DNA of 64,000 nt, taken from the NCBI GenBank assembly GCA_030141605.1, contig JAQGDQ010000104.1, positions 555,610 to 619,609 of the forward strand, read 5' to 3'. The number at the start of each line of letters is the position of its first letter. Positions within the stretch are counted from its first letter, which is position 1. The notes beneath the pieces are model-generated. The model was not told the DNA's origin. It was given only the letters and a program-made list of their open reading frames with translations, and did no database searches. A program made the translations under genes and the position numbers. The stretch is from Tubiluchus corallicola. Taxonomy: Eukaryota > Priapulida > Priapulimorpha > Priapulimorphida > Tubiluchidae. Positions 32,501-61,870 of this stretch are shown piece by piece.

Positions 32501-35500
32501 GATTGCTAAAAAACAAAAACTTTTACGCTCATGCCCCTGATATGAAAATATAGTTCATAGATTGCTAAAAAAACAAAAACTTTTACGCTCATGCCCCTGA
32601 TATGAAAATATAGTTCATAGATTGCTAAAAAACTAAAACTTTTACGCTCATGCCCTTGATATGAAAATATAGTTCATAGATTGCTAAAAAAACAAAAACT
32701 TTTACGCTCATGCCCCTGATATGAAAATATAGTTCATAGATTGCTAAAAAACTAAAACTTTTTGTCTTGTTTACTTGTAATTTACTTCCAGTTGTTTAAA
32801 ATGATCCTAAATTAATGTTTCTTAACCAGAGAAACTGTCATGTTCTGTACTGATGGTATCATGTATGATGGAGTGTTTCTTTTTTTGTAATATTGCTGCT
32901 GTGTGTTTAGTTGGTGTAATGAATTCAACAAATTCATGTGTATAAATATACCCTGTAGCAGGAAATCTATAATCTCAAAATTTTTCACGGTTGCTCAGTG
33001 TTATACATATCATATACAGTGTTTGCCCTGGTTTTGTGGCGTATACCTGGCCTGTGATTCTAAAGGCTTGTTGATTTTTAGCCTAAATACAAAGTAGAAG
33101 TGCGTTAACAGGTTTACTTGTTCAGTATTAAGGCTTAGAAATTTTTGCAGTATGAAGCTCCTTACAACCAGGATACACGTAATTAATCAACCCCTGTGAG
33201 AGGAAGTACAGTGACGGTATTTCCTTGAACTTTGTGTAATCAATCAACATTTTACAGTGTAACCGTATTAGGTATTGAGTATCTTCATTCATAGTACCAC
33301 ACACGTGGCTGGTGTTATAATTAGTTTAAATTAGGTAACCCCTATCCTAGTTGTCAATGGAGACTTTTGTTTAATATCGGCCTCTAGCTCAGCAAACTTT
33401 AAATTGTAATTTAACTAGCATGATCTGTGGTTGGATAAAGATCAGAGTGATGTAAAGTTTTTTTTCTTGTGGTTTGTCACTGCTGATAGGAAATTGTTCT
33501 GTTCCTATTTTTAGCATCAAGCATAAGAAGTTCTACTATTGAGTCCCCGGTAGAAGAGAGGTACCACAAGTACGACACGCCTTACGATTCGGAAAGTTCG
33601 GGTATGTGAATTATTCAGCTAGAATGCTATATTTTGCATTAGTATATCAGTCTTGAATTTTCATATCTTTATCTCTCTTGTGTGAACCAGCTTTAGATGT
33701 TACCCTTACGAAATACAAAATTTGCTCGGTCTCCTTAATGAGTAAGGGTTAGCATTCTCTACCTGAAATTGAGTTTGAATAGAATCAAATTTGTGACTTT
33801 CAAACTAGAATCAAACCAAATGTTGAGATTATGAACCACCTCTGTAAGTGAGGTTTTTGGAATCACACTGAAATAGCATTTACCGTGTTTCTTGGATAAT
33901 AATGACCTTATTGCTGATATTGAGCCTGGCTTTTTGCTAGATTTTCTTGTACTAATGTTAACTAAAAGGGTGGCTGATTTTCTAACCTCTAGGGTTTTTT
34001 CGCCACTCTTTCTCTAACTATTAGTGACTTATTTTCTATGTACTTGATTTTTTCATGTTTACAATCTTGAGATAAATAAATTTATCTGGCTGTGAATCTG
34101 GCTTAAGATTTTTTCATAACACTGCTTATGTGCCTTTGTTAGTTAAATTTTAGAGTTTGTTAAAGAAATTTAAAAAAATCGAGTTGATGAGGTTGTTAAT
34201 GTGATGACTTGGAAGTCACAGGTTTTGCACGAATTATGAATATATATATTCATCTAGCATCAAATTGATTATCCATTTATTACCAACTCCTCTCCCTAAA
34301 TGAAGGTTTATTCCTGGTTGCTCCCATAAACCTGTCAATCAAATGATTTTAGGTCGAATTGCTTCGTTTCACATATAATTTAATGGCCAAATGTTTATGT
34401 TAAATGAGGAAATTGTACAAATATGTCAGTAGAACAAATATTTATTAGGAGTACAAGATATTAATGCTTTTTACTAAACATTGACACAAAAATGCCTTTA
34501 CTATTTTATTATATTCTTTCGTTTGAATTTTCAGCCCCAATTCCTCCATCTGAAGACACCAGACCTCCCGAAGAGTATGACGAGCCCTGGGAATGGGTGA
34601 AAAGACGCACAATCGCAGCATCGGAGGCTGACGCTAAAACTTCCAGTCTCCGGGAATCTTGCGCATTGTCTCCTGAATCTCCGAGCAAGAGCAGCGCCAT
34701 CTCGTCCAAGTCTTTTGAACTATTTACTCTGTCAAGTGACGCTAAAGTAGATAGAGATAGCGATTCGCATTGCTCGCTTCTAGACGAGATTAATAAAGCA
34801 TTACCTAGCGATTCTCCTCAAACAGAGGTTCCCGCATCAGGTTTTGAAGGTGCATTTGATGACAACGCTGTTTCTGTTGCCTCTCCTGATATTGTCAAAG
34901 AAGAGGAGACGTTCGATCACTTCTCCGAAAGTAAGCGGGTCGAATCATTTGAACAGTTGAGTATTACACCAGAGCAAGAGTCAAAGTCAGCTTTGACGGA
35001 ATCGAATTCCGAGTGTGACTTGGACAACACTGAACCACAGGAGGCAGTGCATTTAGAACTTGAGTCCTCGGTACAAGGCTTGGAAGACTCGGTAGACTTG
35101 ACGGACAGTCCTGTTTATAAGGACAAGTCGTTATTGGATAAAACTGAGTCGCAGGCCGTGCAATCAAACCTCGAGGAAGAGATTTTGGGGGATCAAGCAG
35201 TACAGGTTCAGCAAACAACACACATGGAGGTAACCAAGCCTGTAGAGACTGCTGCACCCAAGGTGGCGATCACGAAGCCGCCTCTCAAAAAGAAGCCTCC
35301 CGTGAAACCTCCTCGCAAAGACAAACTCGCACAACTGAGATCTCAAACCAGCGAGACTGCTGAACAGGGTAAAGCGGAACCGGTTAACGGGAGCCCTGTT
35401 CCTGTCTCTAGTGAGGAGCGGAAGGGCTCTACTACATCCTCTCAAACAGAAGTTAAGTGTTCCCCAAGAGGGAGTCCCGTTTTTGAGAGCACATCTCGCG

Positions 35501-38500
35501 ATACGCTGTCGCTGTCTCTAGATGCGCAAAGTCAAGATTCGTTATCGGTGAGGTCCGGAAGTAGCGGGCGGTCTCCTGTTATTTCCCCAGTACATATGAC
35601 GTCTCCTGCTCACGATATCAGGCCTTTAGATGACTATGATGCCCCGTGGGAGTGGGTGGCGAAGAACAAAGCTCGACAATCTATTAAAGGTATGCTTCTG
35701 TTTTGCTTTTAGGTTTTTTCTTACTGTAATAAATCTTACATAAAGATGATCTTTATAAATGTTATTCATTTGTTTTGCTCAGCCTCCATTCTCAGGAAGG
35801 AATACTTAACGTGATTGATATTACATAATTAGTTCCTCATCTTTGTACTAGAATTAAAATGCCCCTGTGGAGAGTGTGCTGAACTGAACGGGGAATTCTC
35901 TTTGTCCCTGAATATGATTGGACTCGTCAAAAGAGTGGACTAGTTAATACAGCGGTCACAATAGCGTAGCAGTTTAATTTAAATGATTTGTGTTGTTCTT
36001 GTTTCTGAAATAAAGAGTGATCTTAATGTCTTAGTGAACGGTTCACAAAATGCAATCTTTGACAAATAAATTAAATCGAAATAAATTCATTATAAGTAAT
36101 TAAAGTTTGATAATCTCTTTTCAGAATGTTGGTCAGTAATAGGTTTTTTCTTTACTTTTTCGAATGTCTTCTATTTGTTTGAAATGCCTCAGGTTAAATT
36201 TTTGCTGGCTAAGCTATCGTTCAAATTAAGAATTGTAATTTTTGTTCACATTATTAGAGTGTAAAACTACTGAAATAAGCTGTGTTTAGCATATGATATA
36301 CCAAAACTTTTTGTGTCTGATGTCTGAGCGACCAAAGCGTCCAGCGACAGAGATGGTATATACTGTCAGTGGGTGACGAAATGAAAAATTTTGGCAGCGG
36401 ACTCTGGAAGCCAGATCCTGGAAGTTCTTATTGTTTGATCATCTGGCGTCAAATGTTTTTTCATCAATCCGCCATTGATGCCTGGGCCTGCAAATTATTA
36501 TTCGAATAAATAATGTAAAAAAAATGCACGCACTGAAAAAAAACTATTTTTTATTTCGTTTTTTGTCTTTCTGAAAAGAAATAGAGATTGAAGTTGTTAA
36601 CTGGAAGGGAACGAAAAGGAAATGTTTAACTATACTTAAGTTATATTACTTAGCATTACGATTACCTGCTTGGAAGACTTATAAACTAGAAAAGAAAATT
36701 CTTAATAATTGAAAATGTTCCCGCCAACTGGTAAAATGTCGTTAACTCACTTTCCCAGTGTGAACCACCCATTCGTCAAAATACCTGTTTTTAATATCAT
36801 TGACAAGATTCAGTGCTTTAAATTTTTGCTTAGTTAGTGTTAACTACGAAAGCTCTGATTATTTTTTCAAACTTTACACAATATTGTTTACACTTGTTTC
36901 AAATGACCTACTGTCTTTCTTCATGCTACTTCTACTAACACACCCTTCTGTTCGTGTTTGATCTAACCTTCCTGCCTGTTCTTTTTAAGTTCACATGTCA
37001 GTTCCTTTTTTTATCTGGTTCAAATGTCAGTGGGCGTATACAAGCTTTTGCTTTTCTAGCTTGCTGCAGTACAACGATAGTGTATGTGACATAATTTTAC
37101 CGTAAGATGCAACAATATTGATAGTTTGTCGCCGTATATTGAATGTCACTATTATACTGAATGTATTCATAATAAAGCTTCAAACTTCAGACTTACTGTC
37201 AAAGCGAATTTACAAGTTCACAAATTTATAAGCTTTATTACAAGTTTTATACAGCATTACTGCTAATGCAAGCCTTGCCTGCAATAAGATAGCATGTAAG
37301 TGATACAAAATTTCAAGACAAATTTTTTTTATGCTTTATGTATGTGAAGGATGCTTTATTGTTCTATAATTACTCAATGAATGCTACCCGCAAGGCGGTG
37401 GAAGCCAGACGCTTTATGCTTTGTTTTTTTACTTTCTGACTGGCTTGTTTTGCAAAGTGATTTAAATGTTTTTACTTGTAGACATGGCTGCAAATCTGTC
37501 GAAGAGACCAAAGAGCAAAAGTGCCAGCTCCTATGGCTCGCCGCCTACAAATCGCAAATGCTCCGCAATTAGTCTAGGTAGCAACAGGGCCACATCCCCT
37601 CAGGGCGCGCCATCTTTTGCGGTCCCGCCCGGAGCAATTTCTACTAGCATGACTTCTTCGGGCTTCAGCGTGATGTCGGCAACTCCGCACCAAGATCTGA
37701 GGCCTTTAGAGGATTACGACTCGCCGTGGGAGTACAATGCGCGCAAGTCCAGCCATGCAATGAGAGGTATTTGGAACTGTTGTGTTTATTCTAAGGTCAA
37801 AATTAGTCAAAATAACTCCGCTCATTTTCATTTCTTGCTGCAAAAATGCAGCACAGTTTTTTCAGTCTTGCTTTGGTCCACGTAATATAACGAAACTAAT
37901 CAGTCTTTGTTTTATTTTATTGTGTGACTCAAAAATTGACATAAATAAGAAAATTATATTTCCATGTAGTTATTTCACTATGTTAGTACAGTAAGTTCTC
38001 ACTTAGCAACTGCCCGGTTAGCGACGTTTCGTTTTAATGACGCTGATCATTTGACACCTTTTTTCTCACTTAACGAACGCATGTTTTATTTTAACGACAA
38101 TTTTTTGCTTTGTTCAAGCCCATTTCTATTTTATCAACAACATTTTTACCTAATCTGAAGTATTAAAACGGTATGTTTTCTTCTAAAAATGCATTAGTAA
38201 TCTAAACGGTACAAATAGAAGAAAAGAAATAAATCAATAAAAGTATGAATGAAACTCAGAAAACGTTTAATTCATATGATTTAGACAGCATTGATTTTTG
38301 CCTCTGTAACATATCTCAGTTCTTTTACATTACCTTCTATGAAAGTCTTGGTTTCGTTTAACGACGTTTTGCTTAACTTCGCGTTTTGCTGGAACGCATT
38401 AGTGTCGTAACCAAGGACTTGACTTACTGTAGTATGAAAATCATACCAGAGTTTTTTCAGTACATATCCGCAAACTTTTATTTTACTTTCGTCCATTAAC

Positions 38501-41247
38501 ATACTAAGAAAACATTGTTTTAGTTTTTGTTTTTATTCTGTTATGCCAGCAGAGATGTTGTTCAAGCTTTCACAAATCTACATAACAAAAAAACATTTTA
38601 TTTCAGTTATTACTCAGTCGCTGTCAGAGAATCAGGCGTCACAGCAAGCAAGAAAGCCACCAAACCGCTCAGCTAGCCGGACCAGTCAGTCGTCCGGTCT
38701 TTCAGGTCTTGGACTTCCATCAGCATCTTCCCCTAAACCTAGTCACAGTCCCGGGGCCTCTTCCGCCTCATCTGATGCCTTCAACTCCCCGCCTGTCCTG
38801 CGACGTCAAAGAAACAGGCATTCCCCTGGAGCACTTCGCAGACACGGTCCTCCCGTTGTCGATGACGTAAAGTCGCGACCGCCCAGCACTCCTCCCCCTC
38901 CTCCTCCAAATAGTCATTATAGTCCAAAGCACGTGAGGCCGCAATTCAGTGTGGAGGGCAGAGGGTTGATTGAGAGAGTTGATCCGTGTATTCCACTAGA
39001 TAGGCAACCGTAAGTTTGTAATTATTTCATTTGTATTATTCTGTTTTTTCAGCTCATTAGCTTTATAACACACATTTGTTTGTTAATTTCTTTGCACGAT
39101 CGTTCATTCATTCATTCATTCGCTTTATTTCGTTTATTTCTTCTTTCATGCTTCTCTTGTAATACTTTTCTTGTAATCCACACAATTCGGGGCGGAATCT
39201 TGCACATAGATGCAGGACCGATTCAATGAGATACATTGTGACAAGACTGGAACTTAGCTCATAAGTGTTTCTTTAAGATGAGCCACTGAACTGTATCAGT
39301 CATGTTTAGATGTATATAAGTGCTCATGTATATTATTTACTAATTTTTCACTAATTTGTTTACTTAAATGTTAGAAGATAGTTTTAGATTTGCTGATTGA
39401 AGGTGAAAGAAGCTTTTAAGGTGAAGGAAAAGAAAATTTTAAAGTAAATCCCGAAGAACTTTCTATACAAAGTTATATTAGTTAGAATTATGATTACCTG
39501 TTTGAAGAACTTATGTAACTGAGAAACAAAATTCTTAATAATTTAAAATGTTTGCACCACCCCGGTAAAACGTCACTGCATCGCCACATTCCAGGGTGCA
39601 CCACTTCAACAAGAAACACATTATTGACCTTATTCATAACACAAAGTGAGAAAGCTTTTCCTTTGTTAGCGAAGAGTCAGTATGAATGCTCTTATTATTT
39701 TTTCAAGTTTTATGCTGTGTTGTCTAAACTTGTTTCAAACAAGTTCTGAATTTTTGGAAGACCAGTAGTGCCATTTTTGTAAATTGCGTAAATTCGTTGA
39801 GAATATTTTTACGGACCCAGTACATTATTTCAAAAGCTGACCGCTAGTTGACAGGCCGTCACTTTGTTTACATCACGTACTTCAGTGTAACCACGTGTAT
39901 ATCTCTATGTATAAAAATATAGAATCAATTGTGCGGAGTTATTAGAGTCAATTGCAGACAGTTTTTATATACTTTTGCATAGGAGCAGCCAGTACTTAGG
40001 CGTTTTTGAGACAATTAGGTATCATGTATCCTTGATAGCTGGGTATTTTAAATTATGCATAAAACAAGGTAACTGATATTTTAAGTCCACTTAGAGGCTC
40101 TCTATGGTCACAAAATTGCAATTTGTTGCTGGCTCCAAGGGGCTCCTTGAACCCCCATGGGGCCCTATGCGGCCCCCAAACCCCCAGCCTGTTTCAGAGT
40201 TTTGCAATTTGTCATTCTCATCCCTGCTAATTTTCATTGTGGGGGTTTAAATTTACCCTTTTTTATACAGCATTTGTATACAATAAGACAACATGTAAGT
40301 GGTATAAAGTTTTAAGATAATTTTTTACGTTTATGTAGGGAAATGGTTTTCTTGTTCCTTTAATATTTGCACTTTTTGTTCAGAAGAGCTTCTGATAAAG
40401 TGCAAAGTGAAATGCATAAATGTCAATAACTAAGTTCATGTGCTGTTTTATTTGCAGTGAGTGTGCCAATTGTTGAAGCTTTCTTCTAGTTTTTATTACT
40501 TAGAGTTCTATTTCTTGTACGTTTCTATTCTAGTTGGTATCACGGAGCAATTTCACGGAATCATGCCGAGGACTTGCTGCGGTTTCAGAGAGAGTGCAGC
40601 TACTTGGTTCGTAGAAGTGAGAGTAACGCAAACGATTATTCTTTGTCTTTAAAGTAAGTCGTGTATCTGACCTTGGCGAATAAACAGCATCGTTTGTCTC
40701 TCAATGAAATTAGTTTAAAAAGCTTTAAATTTCTTTTAAGCAAGACGGTATGTTTCCGAAATCGCGAAAATAAAACTGCTTCAAGTATCATTTGCAGGCA
40801 TTTTATCATCTTAAATTTCGTAAAGCTTCTGATTCCAGTGACGGTGCCTTGCTCCTTTTGCTAAGAACGTTGTTCAGTTCATCATTTTGATAGTCAGTTG
40901 ATTAGAATACATTCTGTTGTTTGCATTTTCAGCATTGCCAAAAAACTCTGAAACACATAATAAGAGATTATATCCATATTGTGGCATCAAACTCAATTTT
41001 TTTCAATCACCTTCCATTCATTTTTACATTCTTTTTTAAAACATAAATCTTGAATTTTAGGAGCATAAATGGCTTCATGCACATGAAAATCGTTTCCACG
41101 GCAACCGGCAAGTTCATCCTGGGTCAGTTCAGCAAGCCGTTCGACAACATTCCGGAAATGATCCACTTTTACACACTCCACAAGCTTCCCATCCGAGGGG
41201 CGGAGCACATGTCACTCGTACATCCAATCATAGACGAAGTTCTCTAG
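29581..41247 (+). CDS. SHB: SHB-family SH2-domain adaptor
   Basis: Cytoplasmic adaptor that links tyrosine-phosphorylated receptors to downstream proteins. Exons: 29581-30201, 31262-31463, 33515-33601, 34535-35689, 37482-37766, 38607-39009, 40534-40653, 41061-41247. Phases close, giving 1019 residues (human SHB is about half that). The start MAKSMLKGIF with PPTPPKPDYR matches the SHB N-terminus. YDTPYD (294-299) matches the SHB tyrosine motif. R-P-x-x-x-Y-D-x-P-W occurs three times (Y318, Y671, Y767); vertebrate SHB has one. A Lys/Pro stretch in exon 4 (KKKPPVKPPRK) is a likely SH3 ligand. ERVDP.IPL leads into the SH2 domain (W919 to about 1012) with YLVR, whose R944 binds phosphotyrosine, and ends KLPIRGAEHMSLVHP. 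Intron 2 uses a GC donor (31464). No ATG precedes 29581 in frame. It could equally be called SHB/SHD/SHE/SHF ancestor-like. Confidence 0.93.
31566..32021. mobile_element. MITE F, copy 1
   Basis: A 456 bp element in SHB intron 2, flanked by TA, with ends CACTCATATTTCGGTTTGCC and GGCAAACTGAGATGTGAGTG. The middle resembles the body of MITE A. It is followed at 32022-32133 by a 112 bp block that is nearly identical after MITE F copy 2. Confidence 0.8.
32462..32760. repeat. 60-bp minisatellite, five units
   Basis: Five head-to-tail units of 59-60 bp (starting 32462, 32521, 32581, 32640, 32700), each beginning TTTTACGCTCATGCC. They differ at only a few positions, so the array is recent. It lies in SHB intron 2. 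Confidence 0.97.
33960..34085 (+). mobile_element. LINE 3'-end fragment with hairpin
   Basis: Solitary 3' tail of a LINE of the same type as 6385-8240. The outer stem GGGTGGC/GCCACTC and inner stem AACC/GGTT (33968-34008) are followed by an AT-rich stretch and GATAAATAAA. It lies in SHB intron 3. Confidence 0.7.
36585..37350 (+). mobile_element. Dispersed repeat family G, copy 1
   Basis: In SHB intron 4. Conserved text includes AAGTTATATTACTTAGCATT near the start and TATACAGCATTACTGCTAAT near the end, with an unrelated insertion between about 36920 and 37225. No coding capacity and no clear inverted ends. Other copies lie at 39410, 47815 (inverted), 51775 and 60665. Confidence 0.75.
37989..38429. 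mobile_element. MITE D (CAGTAAGTT termini)
   Basis: A 441 bp element in SHB intron 5, flanked by TA. Its ends are CAGTAAGTTCTCACTTAGC and GACTTACTG, with repeated CACTTAACGA/TTTAACGAC-like phrases near both ends, as in pogo/Tigger-type elements. Confidence 0.8.
39410..40345 (+). mobile_element. Family G, copy 2, interrupted by MITE A-like sequence
   Basis: In SHB intron 6. The left part is 39410-39745 and the right part is about 40245-40345. Between them sits sequence related to MITE A (about 39900-40030), i.e. a nested insertion that is younger than the family G copy. Confidence 0.7.
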
Positions 41248-44200
41248 TAATGTGAGGTCTGGTTTAGTCATATTTTTAATTAGAATCATCATCCGTTGAT
41301 ATAATTCTTCGCCGTGAAGTGTGGGCTGTTGCAGTTCGTAGTTTTTTGTGGTGTATATGGGTTGTACAGTAAACTACGTATAACTCAACACGTTATAACT
41401 CGAATTCTTGCGTATCTTAAATGAATCTTGTAGAACAAATTTGCCCTTTCATTTTTCTCTTTGCCAAACATTGCGTAACTTGAAATCTGTAACTCGAATT
41501 ATATTGTAACTCAAACTGCCTTTCCGGTACAATTTATAAGAATCTGGCTGAAATTGCCACACCTATCTTGAACAACCTCCCATGCGAGAAATCCTACGTG
41601 AAAGTGTGCACCACATTATGATTTTTACTGCTGGTTTGAGCAAAAAGGCTAAGATTCTTGCATTACCTTAGCAGAATGCCGAACACAACATAGCTTAACA
41701 AATGTGGTTTATTATTATTATAACATTATTATTGCGGAGTACTATTAGCCGTGCTACTCAGAATACAATAGAGGTGGACCTGTTATTTCACTTTGATTAT
41801 TCATAAAAACTGTTGTTTGATATTTGATTAAGGGCTCAGTTTGTCATTTTCACAGGCTGCAGTGTATGTCCAACGTTTGAAAAGCGAATCACTTTCGCTT
41901 CCTTACAAACATTGTCGTACCCCCGCATAACTCGAACAAATTTTCTGATCCCAAGGTGTTTGACTTGTACGTTGTTTACTGTATTTTCTTATTATTGCTT
42001 TTTATCAACCAAACATCTCTTGCCTATAATACAAACTTTTTACAAAAGCTGTTAGTTATTTTTTATCTGTCATTTTATTTTAATGAAGTCAAATTAAGTA
42101 TTTCAAGAAGTCATATCATTAAATTGAATCACTGTTGTACAAGTTTGAAATGTTTAATTTCTGCGTAGTTATTATTTGTTAGATTAAATGCGAGTTTAGA
42201 TGTGCCTTTAGCGTTTCCTGTTAACGATCAAGTGTATTGTAGGTAGATTGTAAGAGAGGTTTAGTTAAGTGATTAGTGTTCATAGACATACATACACCCT
42301 AGACAGCAAAGCATATCTTAATGCAAAAAAACTGCATTTGCCATCTTTTCTTTAAAGTTATTTTGCCACTTTTGATGTTGTAAATTCATATTATAACTTG
42401 CGGTCGTAATGTAATTGTATGTTCCCAGTACATTATTGCGATGTTGCCCTCTTTCTATGTCGCACTTTTCTGTATGCAGAATACAAATCACGGATGTGCG
42501 TGTAGTGGCATTGGACAGACTACCATCCAGTCTGTTATTACTTGTCAATAAATGTAATGGGCTTGGCCGGTTATTTTATTTAACAATGTACATTTTGCTT
42601 TGTGATATGCTGTACCGATTTGATGATGCTGGACATTACTTGATGATTTTCTTTGATTTGTACAGCGAGATTTTTTCTTTCTTTTAAGAGAGTCAGTAAT
42701 GAATAATGAGATAATGAATATGTAATTAAGTTGAGATATTGATATCATTTAATGATCAATATTTTTAGAAGACAGCCATTTTTATTCAGTCTGAAGTTGA
42801 GTTATAGTAATTATATAAGCATAGCTTCACAAGCAAGCTAACTAGGCTGATCTCAGACAAATTTTTATTACTGTGCTCCAATTTATGCTGATTCTGTCTC
42901 CTTGGTAGTTTTAACTAGAGACATTGCAATTGTTACAGCTCAGTGCTGCCATCTGCTGTGGAATTAATTAATCTAGTTGATTTTTGCTAATCTAGTCAAA
43001 TGATTTTGAAAATCATGCTGTTTTGAAATTCACGCAGTATTTTAAAATTTATTATTTATTCCTAAGAGATTCTTTTCTAATTTAAGCTACATACGCAGTA
43101 CTTTTGAGATGAATGGAATTATGCTAGTTGTAACGACATAATCTATGCTGAATCTCTTGTACTTATCTTGCTGTTAATGATTTTTTTATATTTTTACGAT
43201 GTTTGTAGAAAAAAATTGTTGAGCAGTAGTAAAAAATGTACTTTTTGTCTAATTTAATCGAACATGGTGTAGTCTTTGTAAGCAGGGGCAGCCAGCAGTT
43301 CAAACTATGCACTCAGAGGCTCTGAATCTAAGGTGTGTCTGTTTTCTCTCCTAGTGGGACCTGTGGTAGGGCCTTGAATGCCCACACGTATTGATGCATT
43401 CGAGGAGCTTTTAGTCACATACGAGAGCATTTTAAAACAGTTTTTTACATTACAAAACAAATGAGCATTTACAGGGTTTTATAGATGTTCAATCAAATCA
43501 TTTTTTTTGCAGAATAACGTTTGAAAAGGGTTTCAAGTTGAATAATTATTTAGGTGTTTTGGTAAAGCATGTTATAAAAATGGCTGCAAATGGGTTGCAT
43601 CCACCTCCTCGGCCTTCATCAAATCTGCTCCTGCTTGTAAAGGTGCTTGTGATAATAACCAACAATCTCTTGAAATTTTATTGCACTTATTGATTTTTTT
43701 CTCATATTTTGCAGTCTAGAATTCACTTGAATAATGAGATATTTTATTGTTGAATATTTGATCAAAGTAATAGTCAAGTGGAAAAATTATTTTTGCCTAT
43801 GACTGCTCTAGCCACTGTCTTGCACAAACTTGTTTCATTGATTTTCTTTTCTTGTTTTGGTGTGTTCATTTATATTATGTTGTTGTGTTAATGTTATGAT
43901 TTAGCTGTTTATTATAATGTTATACCATAATTATATGAATACCATTATAATTGTCACTGAATTATTGTATCTTAGTGTAAATTTAATTGAAAGTCAAATT
44001 TTGTTAATTTTGGTTGTTACGTGTTTTTATTACTAGCCACTGAGACGTAATTCTTACGTTGGTGAAAAATAGCTACACTAATGTGTGAACATGGACCTAA
44101 ATTAATTGTTGGATAGAATAAATAAGCTGGATATTTAAATAAATAAGGTGAAAATATTACAAAAAAAACTAATAAAAAACAAACAACAATAGATTACAAT

Positions 44201-44455
44201 GTTTTATAATTACAGCAGACATTTTGCATTTGTCATCAGTTCCTGAAACTTCATTTAGTGTTCTAGCCTAGAGATATTTGTTTTCACTATTCTCAAACTT
44301 AAAAAGTTTGGCCAGCTACCAATAGATGGCACAACAACAAAGTAAACACTAAACACGCTGCAGTTGAACTTAAGACAGCATAACCGCAACAGGTGTTTTT
44401 GTTTCCGTGGTTTTTCTTTAAAAACTTATTTTTTTGGGCGATTACACAATTCATA
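41248..44455. other. SHB 3' UTR and spacer to PHYHD1
   Basis: 3.2 kb. It holds MITE E copy 1 (41367-41981) and otherwise AT-rich sequence with short meaningless frames. A possible poly(A) signal AATAAA is near 42549. The last 200 bp should contain the PHYHD1 promoter. Confidence 0.5.
41367..41981. mobile_element. MITE E, copy 1 (CAGTAAAC termini)
   Basis: A 615 bp element flanked by TA. Its ends are CAGTAAACTACGTATAACTC and its inverted match ending GTTTACTG. AACTCGAA phrases recur near both ends. The interior matches the reverse complement of 54154-54688. Confidence 0.85.
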
Positions 44456-53724
<9,269 letters not shown>

Positions 53725-55084
53725 ACGTGGATGGCAGTGGACGTTCCACATCGCTAGCCGTGTGAAATATCTGTCAGATTTTAACAGCTTTCCAATGTCT
53801 TTCAATCAACAGTTGTGATTTGAAGTACAAATGATTGTTTATTTTTATATTTTAGTGTTCAGAAATATGACCATGTAGATGTAAAGATGTTTTGGCAAAC
53901 ACAAAATGTCATAAACCAATTTTTTTCCAAATTTGAGCAGAAGTAACATTTATAAAGTTTCCTCCTCAAACGAAGGACAATGTATATGCAGAAACTGCTA
54001 ATAGTGAAACTAAAGCTGCATACCAATTTTAGGTGTTAATTAATGAAAGCATAATTACATTGTTTAGGGCTCTTTGTAACCACATGTACTGACTTATCTT
54101 TACTGTTAATTATAGTGGAAGTATAATTCAACTATACAAGTAACAAGGAAATACTATAAACTATGTATAACTCGAACACCTCAGGAGTGTGAAATTTGTT
54201 CCAGTTATGTGAAAGTACGAATTAGACGACATTTGTAAGAAAACAAGATCGTGCCACTCGTCAGCATCGGACAATACACTAGTAACATTACAGTGCAGCT
54301 TGTGAAAATGATAAACTGAGCCTTTAATCAAATATCAAACAGCAATTTTTATGAATAATCAAAAATAAAATGACTGGTTCACCTCTATTGTAGTCTGAGT
54401 AGCATGGTTGTTAGAATTCGGCAAAAATAATATTGTGTTCTATATTAAACCATGTTCGTTAAGCCGTGTTGTGTGCAGCGCTCTGCTAAGGTAATACAAC
54501 AAATCTTTGCATTTTTTTTGTTGGAAGGCTGTTCAAGATAGGCGACGAAGTTTCAGTCAGATTCTTAAGAAATATACCGGGAATTCGGTTTGAGTTACGT
54601 GATGCTTGTTATAAGGAAAAATGAAAAGAAAAATCCGAGATCTGTTCGAGACACAGTTATACCAGTTCAAGTTATACGTAGTTTACTGTATACCGAATTT
54701 GCAACCAATGATAAATTAGGAAATCAGAGTGCTATACAAATTACTTAATATTTTTTATTTGATTTTTGTAAAAGTATGATTGCTATGCAAAAATAAAATG
54801 CTTTTATAACAAAACAAGCAATAGTTCAAATTCTTTCATGTCTAACTATAATGAGTGAAAATCACTAGTGACTTATGACAAATGTTCTAACATTTCTGTT
54901 CCGTTCTGTTACAATGACAGTAAGCAAAAAACCTGTAAAAAATCAAATGCATACAACACAAAACAAGAACAGGTACGTGGATCTATAAGCTTATCAACTG
55001 GACCTGAAATTAACTACAAAGGCGACGCTTTTCGTTACATCATTGATATGGCAACAAATGATGTAATCAATTGGGTTACTAAAA
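53725..55084. other. Spacer between convergent PHYHD1 and MRRF
   Basis: Holds both 3' UTRs and MITE E copy 2. A minus-strand AATAAA at about 54753-54758 could be the MRRF poly(A) signal. No gene seen. Confidence 0.5.
54154..54688. mobile_element. MITE E, copy 2
   Basis: A 535 bp inverted relative of 41367-41981. The left end is decayed (CTATAAACTATG); the right end is intact (CGTAGTTTACTG, then TA). Confidence 0.8.

Positions 55085-61870
<6,786 letters not shown>

Noticed and set aside
34964-35445. Minus-strand ORFs over SHB exon 4
   Set aside because: Antisense shadows of a long, certain coding exon.
43580-43690. Short frame starting MAANGLHPPPRPSS with a possible donor
   Set aside because: No partner exon in frame downstream and no homology; probably chance.
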